Source: Pseudomonas hormoni
GTDB taxonomy: Bacteria; Pseudomonadota; Gammaproteobacteria; Pseudomonadales; Pseudomonadaceae
Direction of reading: 5' to 3'
DNA: 64,000 nucleotides
Assembly: GCF_018502625.1 (NCBI RefSeq)
Contig: NZ_CP075566.1
Coordinates: 3,086,001-3,150,000, forward strand
The position numbers and the translations under genes are program-made. This document shows positions 43,927 through 51,660 of this stretch, piece by piece (position 1 is the first letter of the stretch; each line of letters starts with the position of its first letter). The notes under the pieces are model-generated. The model had not been told where the DNA came from, did no database searches, and saw nothing but the letters and a program-made list of their open reading frames with translations.

Positions 43927-45108
43927 GTGCGCGCAATCCCCCCTCGTGCTATCCGTTCCATTGCGTTGATTCCAGTGCTCGGCGCCTTCGCGGCCCCGGC
44001 CATGGCGGTTCAAGTGACCGACAACCTCGACCTCGGAGGCGCCGTACGCGCCCGTTGGGACTATGACCCGGACCGCGACATCCAGAAATTCGGCCTGGAC
44101 ACCGTGTTCCTCAGCGCCAAGTACAACTCCGACACCTGGATCGGTGAAGCTCAGTACCGTTTCTACGGACGCTCCTACCCTTACCAGTACACCAAGAACT
44201 ACGGCGATATCCAGTTCGCCAAGTACGCGTGGGCCGGCTACAAGTTCAACCCCGACCAGCAGGTGCAAGTGGGTTTGAACACCGTACCGTTCGGTTTGCA
44301 GCCGTACTTCGGCAGCACCTTCTACGAAACACTGGGCAACGTCATCGGCCTGGAAGATGTGCAACAAATCGGCGCCAAGTACATCCAGCAAAGCGGCGAC
44401 TGGAACGTCCAGGCCGGCTATTACCTGCGCCCGGCGTGGCAAGGCAAAGGCACCAGCAAAGGCGTGACCTACTCCAGCGTGGTGTCCGGGGCCGACAGCT
44501 ACGTGGGCGACGGTAGCGACAACCAGGAACGCAACACCGTGGTGCTACGGGTGGCCAAGGCTCTGGACCTGGGGCCGTGGAAATCCGAAGTCGGGATCTC
44601 CGGCCTGACCTCGACCCTGGAGAACAAGGACACCGACAACGACGGCCGCCGCAACGCCGTGGCCGTGCACTACCTGGGCAAGAACGGTCCGTGGGGCGTG
44701 CAACTGCAAGCGGCGCGGCAACAGATGTCGCCGCGCAACGCCGGCACCGATGAGCTGGTGACGCTGGGCGGTTACGACGGCACCTACAACGTCGCCAGTC
44801 GCGGCAATCTGTACGTGGCGGACCTGAGCTACGACGTCGGCGGCAAGTACCTGTTCGACCAGATCAGCGGCGTGAAGCTGTACGCCAACTACAGCGCCTT
44901 CGACAAATCCGCCAGCGAGTTCAAGACCTCGGAGCGGCTGATTCTCGGCACGTCGTTTTCCTTCAGCAAACTGTGGATCGCGACGGAGTGGCTGTATGGC
45001 AAGAATGATCCGTACATCGGTGGCAGCAGCTACACCCAGAGCCTCGGTGCTGGTGGGACGGATCACTGGGAGAATCAGTTGTACATGAACATCGGGTATT
45101 ACTTCTGA
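43927..45108 (+). CDS. Outer-membrane porin, carbohydrate/phosphate-selective type
   Basis: A 393-residue beta-barrel protein. It starts at GTG 43927 with GGGAG before it. A signal peptide ends about PAMA (residue 27), and the C-terminus ends in Phe (MNIGYYF), the outer-membrane insertion signal. The strands alternate (TVFLSAKYNSDTWIGEAQYRFYG, WAGYKFNPDQQVQVGLNTVPFG), as in OprO/P-type porins. It follows the ABC operon by 86 bases, so it likely lets the imported substrate cross the outer membrane. Confidence 0.85.
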   Translation: MRAIPPRAIRSIALIPVLGAFAAPAMAVQVTDNLDLGGAVRARWDYDPDRDIQKFGLDTVFLSAKYNSDTWIGEAQYRFYGRSYPYQYTKNYGDIQFAKYAWAGYKFNPDQQVQVGLNTVPFGLQPYFGSTFYETLGNVIGLEDVQQIGAKYIQQSGDWNVQAGYYLRPAWQGKGTSKGVTYSSVVSGADSYVGDGSDNQERNTVVLRVAKALDLGPWKSEVGISGLTSTLENKDTDNDGRRNAVAVHYLGKNGPWGVQLQAARQQMSPRNAGTDELVTLGGYDGTYNVASRGNLYVADLSYDVGGKYLFDQISGVKLYANYSAFDKSASEFKTSERLILGTSFSFSKLWIATEWLYGKNDPYIGGSSYTQSLGAGGTDHWENQLYMNIGYYF

Positions 45109-45135
45109 TCCGGGATGTTTGGTGTCCGTGAGGAC

Positions 45136-45207
45136 GCCTTCGCGGGCAAGCATCGCTCCTACAGTTAATCGCACTCCACTGTAGGAGCGAGGCTTGCCCG
45201 CGAAAGC
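45136..45207. repeat. REPIN-type inverted repeat, 'ctgtaggagcga' family
   Basis: Arms gccttcgcgggcaagc and gcttgcccgcgaaagc with gctcctacag / ctgtaggagc closer in, enclosing a short loop, between porin and LysR genes. Confidence 0.8.
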
Positions 45208-45328
45208 GCCAGCCGAAACAACACTTGCATCAACCCCTTGCCAATAGTCAGATAGGCACCACACAACCATCCAGAAACAACAGACCGGCCCGACGCAACA
45301 ACCAAGGCCGGTGCGGAGCCGTCCTGCC

Positions 45329-46204
45329 ATGCGTCAACTGCCCTCGCTCAACATGCTGCGTGTCTTCGAAGAGGTCGCGCGGCATCGCAGTTTCAGCCAG
45401 GCAGCCTTGGGGTTGAACGTCACCCAAGGCGCGGTGAGTCGACAGATCAAACAGCTCGAAGACTACCTCGGCGTCGCACTGTTCATCCGCACCCCACAAG
45501 GCCTGTCCCTGACCGAAACCGGTCTCGCCCTCTCCCCGCAACTGAGCGACGCCTTCGACCACGTCGAACGCGCCCTGCAAGCCGTGCGCGTGCCAAACCT
45601 GCGCCAACGCCTGCGCATCGTTGCACCGCCGACATGGGCCACGCGCTGGTTGTCGGCGCACCTGCGCGCCTTTTGCCAACGCTACCCGGACATCAGCCTT
45701 AGCGTGACGAACCAAAGCGGCCACGACAGCCTTGCCGAAATCGATTGCCACATCCGCTTCGGCCTCGAAGCGGCAAGCCATTGCAGCAGCCAGTTACTGG
45801 TGATGGAGCGGCACATGGCGGTGGCCAGTCCGGAGTTGTTCGTCAACGGCCAACCGCCGGACTTGCGGCAATTTCCGTTGCTGCACATCCTGCACGACGG
45901 CAAACGCTTGAAGGTCTGGGAGAACTGGCTGGCGGCGATGGGCCGCGACGATGTCGATGCGGGGCAAGGGCTGGAATTCAGCACGCTGGATCAGGTGATC
46001 CACACCGCGCTGGCGGGTGGCGGGTTGGCGGTGATTGACCGACAGATGATCGAGAAGGAATTGGCAAATGGCAGTTTGTTGCCGATCACCCCGGTGGAAG
46101 TGATCGGGCCATATGGCTATTGGCTGGATGTGGCGAATGACAAGCAAGGGTTGTCGAAGGTGCGGTTGTTTACGGATTGGTTGGGGTTGGTCAGCAATCC
46201 CTGA
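45329..46204 (+). CDS. LysR family transcriptional regulator (GcvA-like)
   Basis: A 291-residue regulator from ATG 45329 (a GTG at 45311 is possible). HTH: PSLNMLRVFEEVARHRSFSQAALGLNVTQGAVSRQIKQLEDYLG, GcvA/AmpR subgroup, similar in type to the LysR at 37224. It sits between the ABC-porin genes and the convergent Fae-AKR-ALDH operon, and is the best candidate regulator for both. Confidence 0.87.
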   Translation: MRQLPSLNMLRVFEEVARHRSFSQAALGLNVTQGAVSRQIKQLEDYLGVALFIRTPQGLSLTETGLALSPQLSDAFDHVERALQAVRVPNLRQRLRIVAPPTWATRWLSAHLRAFCQRYPDISLSVTNQSGHDSLAEIDCHIRFGLEAASHCSSQLLVMERHMAVASPELFVNGQPPDLRQFPLLHILHDGKRLKVWENWLAAMGRDDVDAGQGLEFSTLDQVIHTALAGGGLAVIDRQMIEKELANGSLLPITPVEVIGPYGYWLDVANDKQGLSKVRLFTDWLGLVSNP

Positions 46205-46221
46205 AACACCGATATCCCCTC

Positions 46222-46318
46222 TGTGGGAGCGAGACCGGCTTGCCGGCGAAAGCGGAGTGTCAGACACCATCCATGCTGGATGTGCTGGCCTCTTCGCGAG
46301 CAGGCTCGCTCCCACAGG
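46222..46318. repeat. REPIN-type inverted repeat
   Basis: Outer arms tgtgggagcgag and ctcgctcccaca; inner parts accggcttgccggcgaaagc versus cttcgcgagcaggctc differ, as at 19503 and 51493. It lies between convergent genes. Confidence 0.85.
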
Positions 46319-46333
46319 GGTTATGGCAGTGCT

Positions 46334-47767
46334 CTAGAGACCGCCCATCAGCAGGTATTTGATTTCCAGGTAGTCATCCAGGCCGTACTTCGAACCCTCG
46401 CGACCGAGACCCGATTCCTTGATGCCGCCAAACGGCGCCACTTCCGTGGAAATGATCCCTTCGTTGATCCCGACCATGCCGGCTTCCAGGCCTTCGGCCA
46501 TGCGCCACACGCGGCCGATGTCGCGGCTGTAGAAGTAGGCGGACAAGCCGTAAGGCGTGTCGTTGGCCTTTTGCAGCACTTCGGCTTCGTCCTTGAAGCG
46601 GAAGCAAGCGGCCACCGGGCCGAAGGTTTCGTCCTGAGCGATCAGCATGTCGCTGTTGGCTTCGGCGAGGATGGTCGGCTCATAAAACGTACCGCCGAGT
46701 ACGTGTCGACGGCCGCCGCACAACAGCTTGGCGCCCTTCTCCAGCGCATCGCCGACGTGCAGTTCAACCTTGGCCAGTGCCGCTGCGTTGATCAGCGGAC
46801 CTTGCTCGGTTTCACCGTCCAGCGCACTGCCGACCCGCATCGCCGCAACCGCTTCAGCGAGCTTGCCGGTGAAGGCTTCGTAGACGCCGTCCTGAATGAA
46901 GAAGCGATTCACACAAACACAGGTTTGCCCGGTGTTACGGAATTTCGAAGCCATTGCGCCTTTGACGGCAGCGTCCAGATCGGCGTCGTCGAAGACAATG
47001 AACGGGGCGTTGCCGCCCAGTTCCAGCGAGACCTTTTTCAGGGTGTCGGCAGCCTGACGCATCAGCAATTTGCCGGTGCGCGTGGAACCGGTGAACGACA
47101 GCTTGCGCACGATGCCGGAAGCTTGCAGCGCCCCGCCAATCGCCACCGCGTCACCGGAAACAACGTTGAACACACCCGCAGGAATGCCCGCCTGCTCCGC
47201 CAGCACCGCCAGAGCAAAGGCCGACAACGGCGTCTCTTCCGAGGGCTTGAGAATCATCGTGCAACCGGCCGCCAGCGCCGGGCCGACCTTGCGAGTGACC
47301 ATCGCCAGCGGGAAATTCCACGGTGTGATCGCAGCGACCACGCCGATGGCTTCCTTGACCACGATGATCCGCGCATCCGCCTTGTGGCTCGGAATCACGT
47401 CGCCGTAAGCGCGCTTGGCCTCTTCGGCAAACCATTCGAGAAAACTCGCGGCGTAGACCACTTCGCCCATGGCTTCGGCCAGCGGCTTGCCCTGCTCGCG
47501 ACTGAGCAAGGTTGCCAGATCCTTCTGGTTGCTCAGCATCAGCTCGCTCCAGCGCTTGAGCTTCTGGCTGCGTTCCTTGGCGGTCAACTTGCGCCAGGCC
47601 GGCAACGCACGGTTGGCGGCGTCGATGGCGAGGTTGGTTTGTTCGGCGCCGGCCTTTTGCACGTCGGCGATCAGTTCGCCATTGGCCGGGTTCAGCACCG
47701 GGTAAGTGGCACCACCGCTGGACCATTGGCCATCGATGAAATTGCCGTGACGGATCAACACGCTCAT
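46334..47767 (-). CDS. Succinate-semialdehyde dehydrogenase-type aldehyde dehydrogenase
   Basis: A 477-residue NAD(P)-dependent enzyme from ATG 47767; the open frame to 47860 runs into the upstream gene. Key residues are intact: TPWNFPLAMVTRKV (catalytic Asn), SLELGGNAP (Glu base), NTGQTCVCVNR (Cys nucleophile). It belongs to the GabD/DavD branch, which oxidises semialdehydes, but several members act on other aldehydes. Its start overlaps the aldo/keto reductase gene by 4 bases; it is third in the Fae-AKR-ALDH operon, so it may remove the aldehyde produced by that pathway. Confidence 0.88.
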   Translation of the reverse strand: MSVLIRHGNFIDGQWSSGGATYPVLNPANGELIADVQKAGAEQTNLAIDAANRALPAWRKLTAKERSQKLKRWSELMLSNQKDLATLLSREQGKPLAEAMGEVVYAASFLEWFAEEAKRAYGDVIPSHKADARIIVVKEAIGVVAAITPWNFPLAMVTRKVGPALAAGCTMILKPSEETPLSAFALAVLAEQAGIPAGVFNVVSGDAVAIGGALQASGIVRKLSFTGSTRTGKLLMRQAADTLKKVSLELGGNAPFIVFDDADLDAAVKGAMASKFRNTGQTCVCVNRFFIQDGVYEAFTGKLAEAVAAMRVGSALDGETEQGPLINAAALAKVELHVGDALEKGAKLLCGGRRHVLGGTFYEPTILAEANSDMLIAQDETFGPVAACFRFKDEAEVLQKANDTPYGLSAYFYSRDIGRVWRMAEGLEAGMVGINEGIISTEVAPFGGIKESGLGREGSKYGLDDYLEIKYLLMGGL

Positions 47768-48798
47768 GCCACAGCCTCGGTCAGGTTGAAACGTTCCAGA
47801 CCCGGACGGGCCGAACGCAAGATACGTTTGCCAGCGGTGTAATCGTTGATCACGTCGCACGGGGTGTAATTGCGTTCCAGCTCATGCAACTCTTCGGCAT
47901 CGAGTCTGGTTTCCAGCGCGGCCAGGGCGCTGTCGAACTGCTCGGTGGTGTCGGCGCCGACCAGCATGCAATCCACGCCCGGATGGTTGACGACCCAGGC
48001 CTGGGCGATCTGCGCGTTGGACACGCCACGAGCGCGGGCCACACGTTGTACCGAATGCGCGATCTCGAACGAGGCTTCGTCGCAGTACATCTGTTGGGTG
48101 AAGAAGTCGGTCTGGTTGCGAGTGGACTGCACATCACCGGTCAACAAACCACGGGCCAGCGGGCTGAATACCGAGACGCCCAAACCCTGGTCGCGGCAGA
48201 ACGGAATCATCTCGCGTTCTTCTTCGCGGTAGGCGCAGTTCAGTTGCAGCTGCATGTTGATCGGTTTGACCCAGCCATTACGCTCGCAGGCCATGAGGAT
48301 CTTCGCCAGTTGCCCGGTGAGCATGGTCGACACGCCGATGTAGCGCGCCTTGCCGGAGCGCACGATGTCGTTCATTGCGCTCATGGTTTCTTCGACCGGG
48401 GTGTTTACGTCGAAGTAATGCAGCATGAACACATCGACGTAATCCATGTTCAGGCGCTTCAGCGACGCGTCGATGCTGTCCATGATGTGCTTGCGCGAGT
48501 GACCGCTGGCGTTGATGCCGGCGCGGGTGCCGTAACCGACTTTGGTGGTAATCACCAGGTCTTCGCGGCGGGCCAGGCGCTTGACGATGCGGCCCACCAC
48601 TTCCTCGCCGACACCGGCGGAATAGAAGTCTGCGAGGTCGATGAAATTCACGCCATTGTCCAGCGCGTGCGCGACGATCGGCTCGCTTTTCTTCTCATCG
48701 AAAATCCACGGCTTCCAGTCCGGGGTACCCATGTTCATGGTGCCCAGGCACAGGCGGGAGACTTCAAGGCCGGAGTTGCCCAAACGAATGTATTGCAT
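47764..48798 (-). CDS. Aldo/keto reductase in the Fae operon
   Basis: A 344-residue TIM-barrel oxidoreductase from ATG 48798. The tetrad is visible: Asp and Tyr in FIDLADFYSAG, Lys in ITTKVGYGT, His in VFMLHYFDV. It is of the Tas/YajO-like (AKR11-13) type that uses NADPH. A longer frame to 48855 overlaps the Fae gene and is not needed. It lies 10 bases after the Fae gene and overlaps the aldehyde dehydrogenase by 4 bases, so the three are one transcript. Confidence 0.86.
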   Translation of the reverse strand: MQYIRLGNSGLEVSRLCLGTMNMGTPDWKPWIFDEKKSEPIVAHALDNGVNFIDLADFYSAGVGEEVVGRIVKRLARREDLVITTKVGYGTRAGINASGHSRKHIMDSIDASLKRLNMDYVDVFMLHYFDVNTPVEETMSAMNDIVRSGKARYIGVSTMLTGQLAKILMACERNGWVKPINMQLQLNCAYREEEREMIPFCRDQGLGVSVFSPLARGLLTGDVQSTRNQTDFFTQQMYCDEASFEIAHSVQRVARARGVSNAQIAQAWVVNHPGVDCMLVGADTTEQFDSALAALETRLDAEELHELERNYTPCDVINDYTAGKRILRSARPGLERFNLTEAVA

Positions 48799-48808
48799 GG
48801 TGCGGACC

Positions 48809-49321
48809 TCAGGCCTTTGGCGTGTAGAAAGGGTTGCTGATGTGATTGACCACATCCGCCAGTTGCGCAGTTTCCGGTTTGCCGGTCAGCGCGGCACGGA
48901 TCGCCGTGCGGCAGGCGTTGTAGTTGTTCAGGTAGACCGCATCGAGGTCATCGCACGCCGGGTTGACCCAGTTCGCGGTGACGATGGCCCACTCGTCTTC
49001 GGCTTCCGGCGGCAAGGTGCCGTCGAGCAAGGCTTCGAGCACCGCCTTGGCGATCCCGGCCTGGGACGCGCCCCAGGTCGCATTGCCGTGCAGGTCGCTG
49101 CTGATGGCGGCTTTGTTCACGTAAAGGGTCATCGGCTTGACCGGAATGTTCGGCTGGGCGATCACCATGAACGGGCAATGGCCCTGACTTGGCGATGCCA
49201 GACTGTTCGCAAACGCCTGCCCCGCCGGGCCATTGCGCGGGCCGATCAGGATGTTGATGTGCGCGGCGTTCACGCCTGGGCCTTCGAAGCCTTCACCGAT
49301 GTACAGGTCGAGTTCTTTCAT
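48809..49321 (-). CDS. Formaldehyde-activating enzyme (Fae) homologue
   Basis: A 170-residue protein matching Fae over its full length: YIGEGFEGPGVNAAHINILIGPRNGP at the start, with His21 in the place of the catalytic His of Fae (VAHIDLIIGP), FANSLASPSQGH, IAQPNIPVKPMTLYVNK, then NNYNACRTAIRAALTG and a short NPFYTPKA tail like the HPFA end of methylotroph Fae. Authentic Fae condenses formaldehyde with tetrahydromethanopterin. Pseudomonads are not known to make that cofactor, so the aldehyde or pterin partner here is open. First gene of the operon with AKR and ALDH. Confidence 0.85.
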   Translation of the reverse strand: MKELDLYIGEGFEGPGVNAAHINILIGPRNGPAGQAFANSLASPSQGHCPFMVIAQPNIPVKPMTLYVNKAAISSDLHGNATWGASQAGIAKAVLEALLDGTLPPEAEDEWAIVTANWVNPACDDLDAVYLNNYNACRTAIRAALTGKPETAQLADVVNHISNPFYTPKA

Positions 49322-49351
49322 GAGTGGTTACTCTTCAGGGATTTTGGGTGA

Positions 49352-49429
49352 TCAGAAATGCACGCGGACGGTGGCGGTCGCGTGGGCGGGGATTGAAGAG
49401 CGCTGGATGTGGCGGAGAGGATCAGTCAT
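49352..49429 (-). CDS. Possible 25-residue leader peptide or gene remnant before Fae
   Basis: A short frame MTDPLRHIQRSSIPAHATATVRVHF whose codons are strongly GC-biased at the third position, unlike the surrounding spacer. It ends 30 bases before the Fae start. It has no clear ribosome-binding site. It could be a leader, the surviving end of a lost gene (its end resembles an outer-membrane strand with terminal Phe), or chance. Evidence is composition only. Confidence 0.25.
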   Translation of the reverse strand: MTDPLRHIQRSSIPAHATATVRVHF

Positions 49430-49512
49430 GGGTGCAAACGCTCTTTTTTGTTGTTGATGAGCTGTGTTTGCGATTTTTTAACACTGGGGGTTGGCGGGGC
49501 TGTAACCATTAA

Positions 49513-49540
49513 AAGTCATGGGGGCATGACTTAAAGTCAT
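49513..49540. promoter_or_regulatory. Candidate operator: three AAAGTCAT half-sites
   Basis: Palindrome AAGTCATG-GGGG-CATGACTT (49513-49532) followed at once by a third direct half-site AAAGTCAT (49533-49540). It lies about 190 bases upstream of the Fae operon and would suit a dimeric activator such as the nearby LysR protein. Confidence 0.5.
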
Positions 49541-49557
49541 ACCCTGGAATGCGTAAC

Positions 49558-49652
49558 CTGTAGGAGCAGAGCTTGCTCGCGAAAGCGGTGTGTCAGCCGA
49601 CATGTTTGTTGCCTGACACACCGTTTTCGCGAGCAAGCTCTGCTCCTACAGG
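49558..49652. repeat. REPIN-type inverted repeat, 'cctgtaggagcagagcttgctcgcgaaa' family
   Basis: Arms cctgtaggagcagagcttgc and gcaagctctgctcctacagg are exact inverted copies, with a loop containing tgtgtcag and ctgacaca that also face each other. Confidence 0.9.
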
Positions 49653-49670
49653 GGATCGCGTTGTATTGGA

Positions 49671-49946
49671 TTACTGCGACATGTTGTCCTTCTTCATGGC
49701 GTCTTTGGACATGGCGTCCTTCTTCATCTCGTCCTTCTTCATCGAATCCTTGGACATGGCATCTTTCTTCATCGTGTCCTTGCTCATGGCATCCTTTTTC
49801 ATCGTGTCTTTTTTCATGGCGTCCTTGGACATCGAATCCTTGCTCATGCTGTCATTGCTCATGCCGTTGGTTGCTTCGGCGGCAAACACACTGGCAGCGC
49901 CCATGGCGAGGCACATGGACAGAACGACGGTGGTCAACTTTTTCAT
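49671..49946 (-). CDS. Pentapeptide MxKDx repeat protein
   Basis: A 91-residue exported protein. A signal peptide (residues 1-22, ending VFA) is followed by twelve tandem five-residue units of the form M(S/K)KD(S/A/T/E/N), starting MSNDSMSKDSMSKDAMKKDT. This is the MxKDx family of small periplasmic repeat proteins. The Met and charged Lys/Asp residues at fixed spacing could bind metal or scavenge oxidants (Met oxidation); neither role is proven. It is last in the transcript after the cytochrome b and molybdopterin oxidoreductase genes. Confidence 0.88.
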   Translation of the reverse strand: MKKLTTVVLSMCLAMGAASVFAAEATNGMSNDSMSKDSMSKDAMKKDTMKKDAMSKDTMKKDAMSKDSMKKDEMKKDAMSKDAMKKDNMSQ

Positions 49947-49997
49947 GATGAACTCCTTGAAGCACAGGTTGCGGGTGAGTGAAGTTGTCGGGCGCCG

Positions 49998-50777
49998 TCA
50001 GCTGCCACCGAACCAGTTGTAGCCCTGGTCTTCCCAGTAGCCGCCGCTGTAGGTGTTGCTGACGAAAATCGCCTGGATGTGTTTGGGGTTTTTGTAGCCG
50101 AGCTTGGTGGGCATGCGCAGCTTCATCGGGAAGCCGTATTCGCGCGGCAGCACCGCGCCGTCATAGGTCAGCGCCAGCAGGGTTTGCGCGTGCAGCGCGG
50201 TGGCCATGTCGATGCTGGTGTAGTAGTCGTCGGCGCATTTGAAGCCGACATATTTGGCATCCGTGTCGGCACCGACCCGCTTCAGGAAATCGCTGAACCG
50301 TACGCCGCCCCAACGCCCGATCGCGCTCCAGCCTTCGACGCAGATATGCCGGGTGATCTGCTCGTTCTGTGCCATCGCGCGCAGCTCTTCGAGGCGCCAG
50401 CTGCGTTTGTCGGCGACCAGGCCGGTCACCTCCAGTCGATAGCTTTCTTCCTCGACGGTCGGTGCCTCGTCGATGCCGTAAAAGGCATTGAACGGAAACG
50501 GCCGGGTGATCATCGACGCCGGATAGGTCGGCGCCAGTGCATTGGGATTGAACAGCCAGCCCTGCACCCGATCGTTGAACCGCGACATGGACGACAACGC
50601 GGTTTCGACGCTTTCGTTGTCGGTGATGTTGCAGCCGGACAACATGGCCACGCTGCCGAGGGTCAGGCTGCGCATCAGGAACGAGCGGCGTGAACGGTCC
50701 TCGATCTGCGGCGCAATGATTTTCCGGGCGTCTTTCAGGATGGACGACTCGTCCAGACCCTCGATGCGCTTTTTCAT
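49998..50777 (-). CDS. Molybdopterin-dependent oxidoreductase (sulfite oxidase family), Tat-exported
   Basis: A 259-residue enzyme of the SUOX/MsrP superfamily. The twin-arginine signal is DRSRRSFLMRSL (Arg30-31), followed by AMLSGC, which fits a lipobox at Cys49, so the enzyme may be anchored by lipid. The molybdenum ligand Cys146 is in HICVEGWSAIGRWGG. It is probably reduced or oxidised through the membrane cytochrome b encoded just upstream, with which it overlaps by 4 bases. The natural substrate could be an S- or N-oxide, including methionine sulfoxide, by analogy to MsrP. Confidence 0.87.
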   Translation of the reverse strand: MKKRIEGLDESSILKDARKIIAPQIEDRSRRSFLMRSLTLGSVAMLSGCNITDNESVETALSSMSRFNDRVQGWLFNPNALAPTYPASMITRPFPFNAFYGIDEAPTVEEESYRLEVTGLVADKRSWRLEELRAMAQNEQITRHICVEGWSAIGRWGGVRFSDFLKRVGADTDAKYVGFKCADDYYTSIDMATALHAQTLLALTYDGAVLPREYGFPMKLRMPTKLGYKNPKHIQAIFVSNTYSGGYWEDQGYNWFGGS

Positions 50778-51382
50778 ACGGACTCCTTGCGACCGACAAT
50801 CATGGCCAACAGCGTTTTGGGAACGAGCGCGACCATCACCAGATGCACCGCCACAAAGGCCATCAGCAGCGCCATCGCGATGAAATGCACATGCCGCGCT
50901 GCTTCGTAGCCGCCGAGCAATTCACGCAACAGCGGAAACTGGACGGACTTCCACAACACCAGCCCGGAGATCACCAGCAGCGCGATGTCGACCATCACGA
51001 ACAGGTACGCCACCCGTTGCACCTGGTTGTAGTGACTCAAGTCGGCATGCCCCAGACGCCCGCGCAATGCGGCCAACAGGTCATGCAAAACACCTTTCGG
51101 CGACACTGGGAAAAAGCGTCGTGACAGTCGGCCGCTGGCGAGGTTGATAATCAGGTAGACGAGGCCGTTGAAGGCGAGGAACCACATCGCCGCGAAATGC
51201 CATTGCAGCGCACCGCCGAGCCAGCCGCCCAACGTGATGCCTTTGGCAAAACTGAAGTCGTAAAGCGGAGACGCGTTGTAGATGCGCCAACCGCTGGTGA
51301 CCATGACCAGCACCGCAAGTGCGTTCAGCCAATGGGTGAGCCGGAGCCAGCGCGGATGGGATGAAGCAGGTATCGGCGACAT
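50774..51382 (-). CDS. Membrane cytochrome b (cytochrome b561/NiFe-hydrogenase b-type)
   Basis: A 202-residue membrane protein from ATG 51382 (GGGAG upstream); the frame open to 51715 runs through a REPIN and is not real. It has four helices with histidines placed to ligate two hemes: RLTHWLNALAV, LQWHFAAMWFLAF, and RHVHFIAMALLMAFVAVHLVM. It would pass electrons between the quinone pool and the exported molybdoenzyme, whose gene overlaps its stop by 4 bases. Confidence 0.85.
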   Translation of the reverse strand: MSPIPASSHPRWLRLTHWLNALAVLVMVTSGWRIYNASPLYDFSFAKGITLGGWLGGALQWHFAAMWFLAFNGLVYLIINLASGRLSRRFFPVSPKGVLHDLLAALRGRLGHADLSHYNQVQRVAYLFVMVDIALLVISGLVLWKSVQFPLLRELLGGYEAARHVHFIAMALLMAFVAVHLVMVALVPKTLLAMIVGRKESV

Positions 51383-51492
51383 GATGGGCTCCCGGCGGTT
51401 GTTGTTATTTGTTGGAGCCGAGTATGGAAGCCGACAGATCGCCAAATCCTCACGTAAAGTTAAATTAACTGTGATAACTACCCCCGGAAACC

Positions 51493-51588
51493 TGTGGGAG
51501 CGAGACCGGCTTGCCGGCGATAGCGGTGTATCAGGCAATGATGATGTTGACTGACACTCCGCTATCGCGAGCAGGCTCGCTCCCACAT
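51493..51588. repeat. REPIN-type inverted repeat
   Basis: Outer arms tgtgggagcgag and ctcgctccca with internal accggcttgccggcgatagc versus gctatcgcgagcaggctc, enclosing a loop with tgactgacactc. It sits between two divergent genes. Confidence 0.85.
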
Positions 51589-51660
51589 TGATCGAGTCAC
51601 CCGCCCACTCGCCGCAATTGTGGTTAAAATGCCGCCCCCTCAAATCGCCGACCCGACCCG

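Larger units (their letters stand above)
49322..49670. other. Promoter region of the Fae operon and REPIN
   Basis: About 350 bases. On the minus strand, reading toward the Fae gene, it holds a three-part AAAGTCAT repeat (49513-49540), an A/C-rich run CAACAACAAAAAAG near 49440-49455 that resembles a Crc/Hfq target, and a possible 25-residue frame. A REPIN follows at 49558-49652. Confidence 0.55.

Noticed and set aside
46223..47842. 539-residue open frame on the plus strand
   Set aside because: Antisense to the aldehyde dehydrogenase gene, and its N-terminus is a translated REPIN.
48799..48855. Longer start of the aldo/keto reductase
   Set aside because: It would overlap the Fae stop region; ATG 48798 gives the standard start QYIRLGNSGLEVS.
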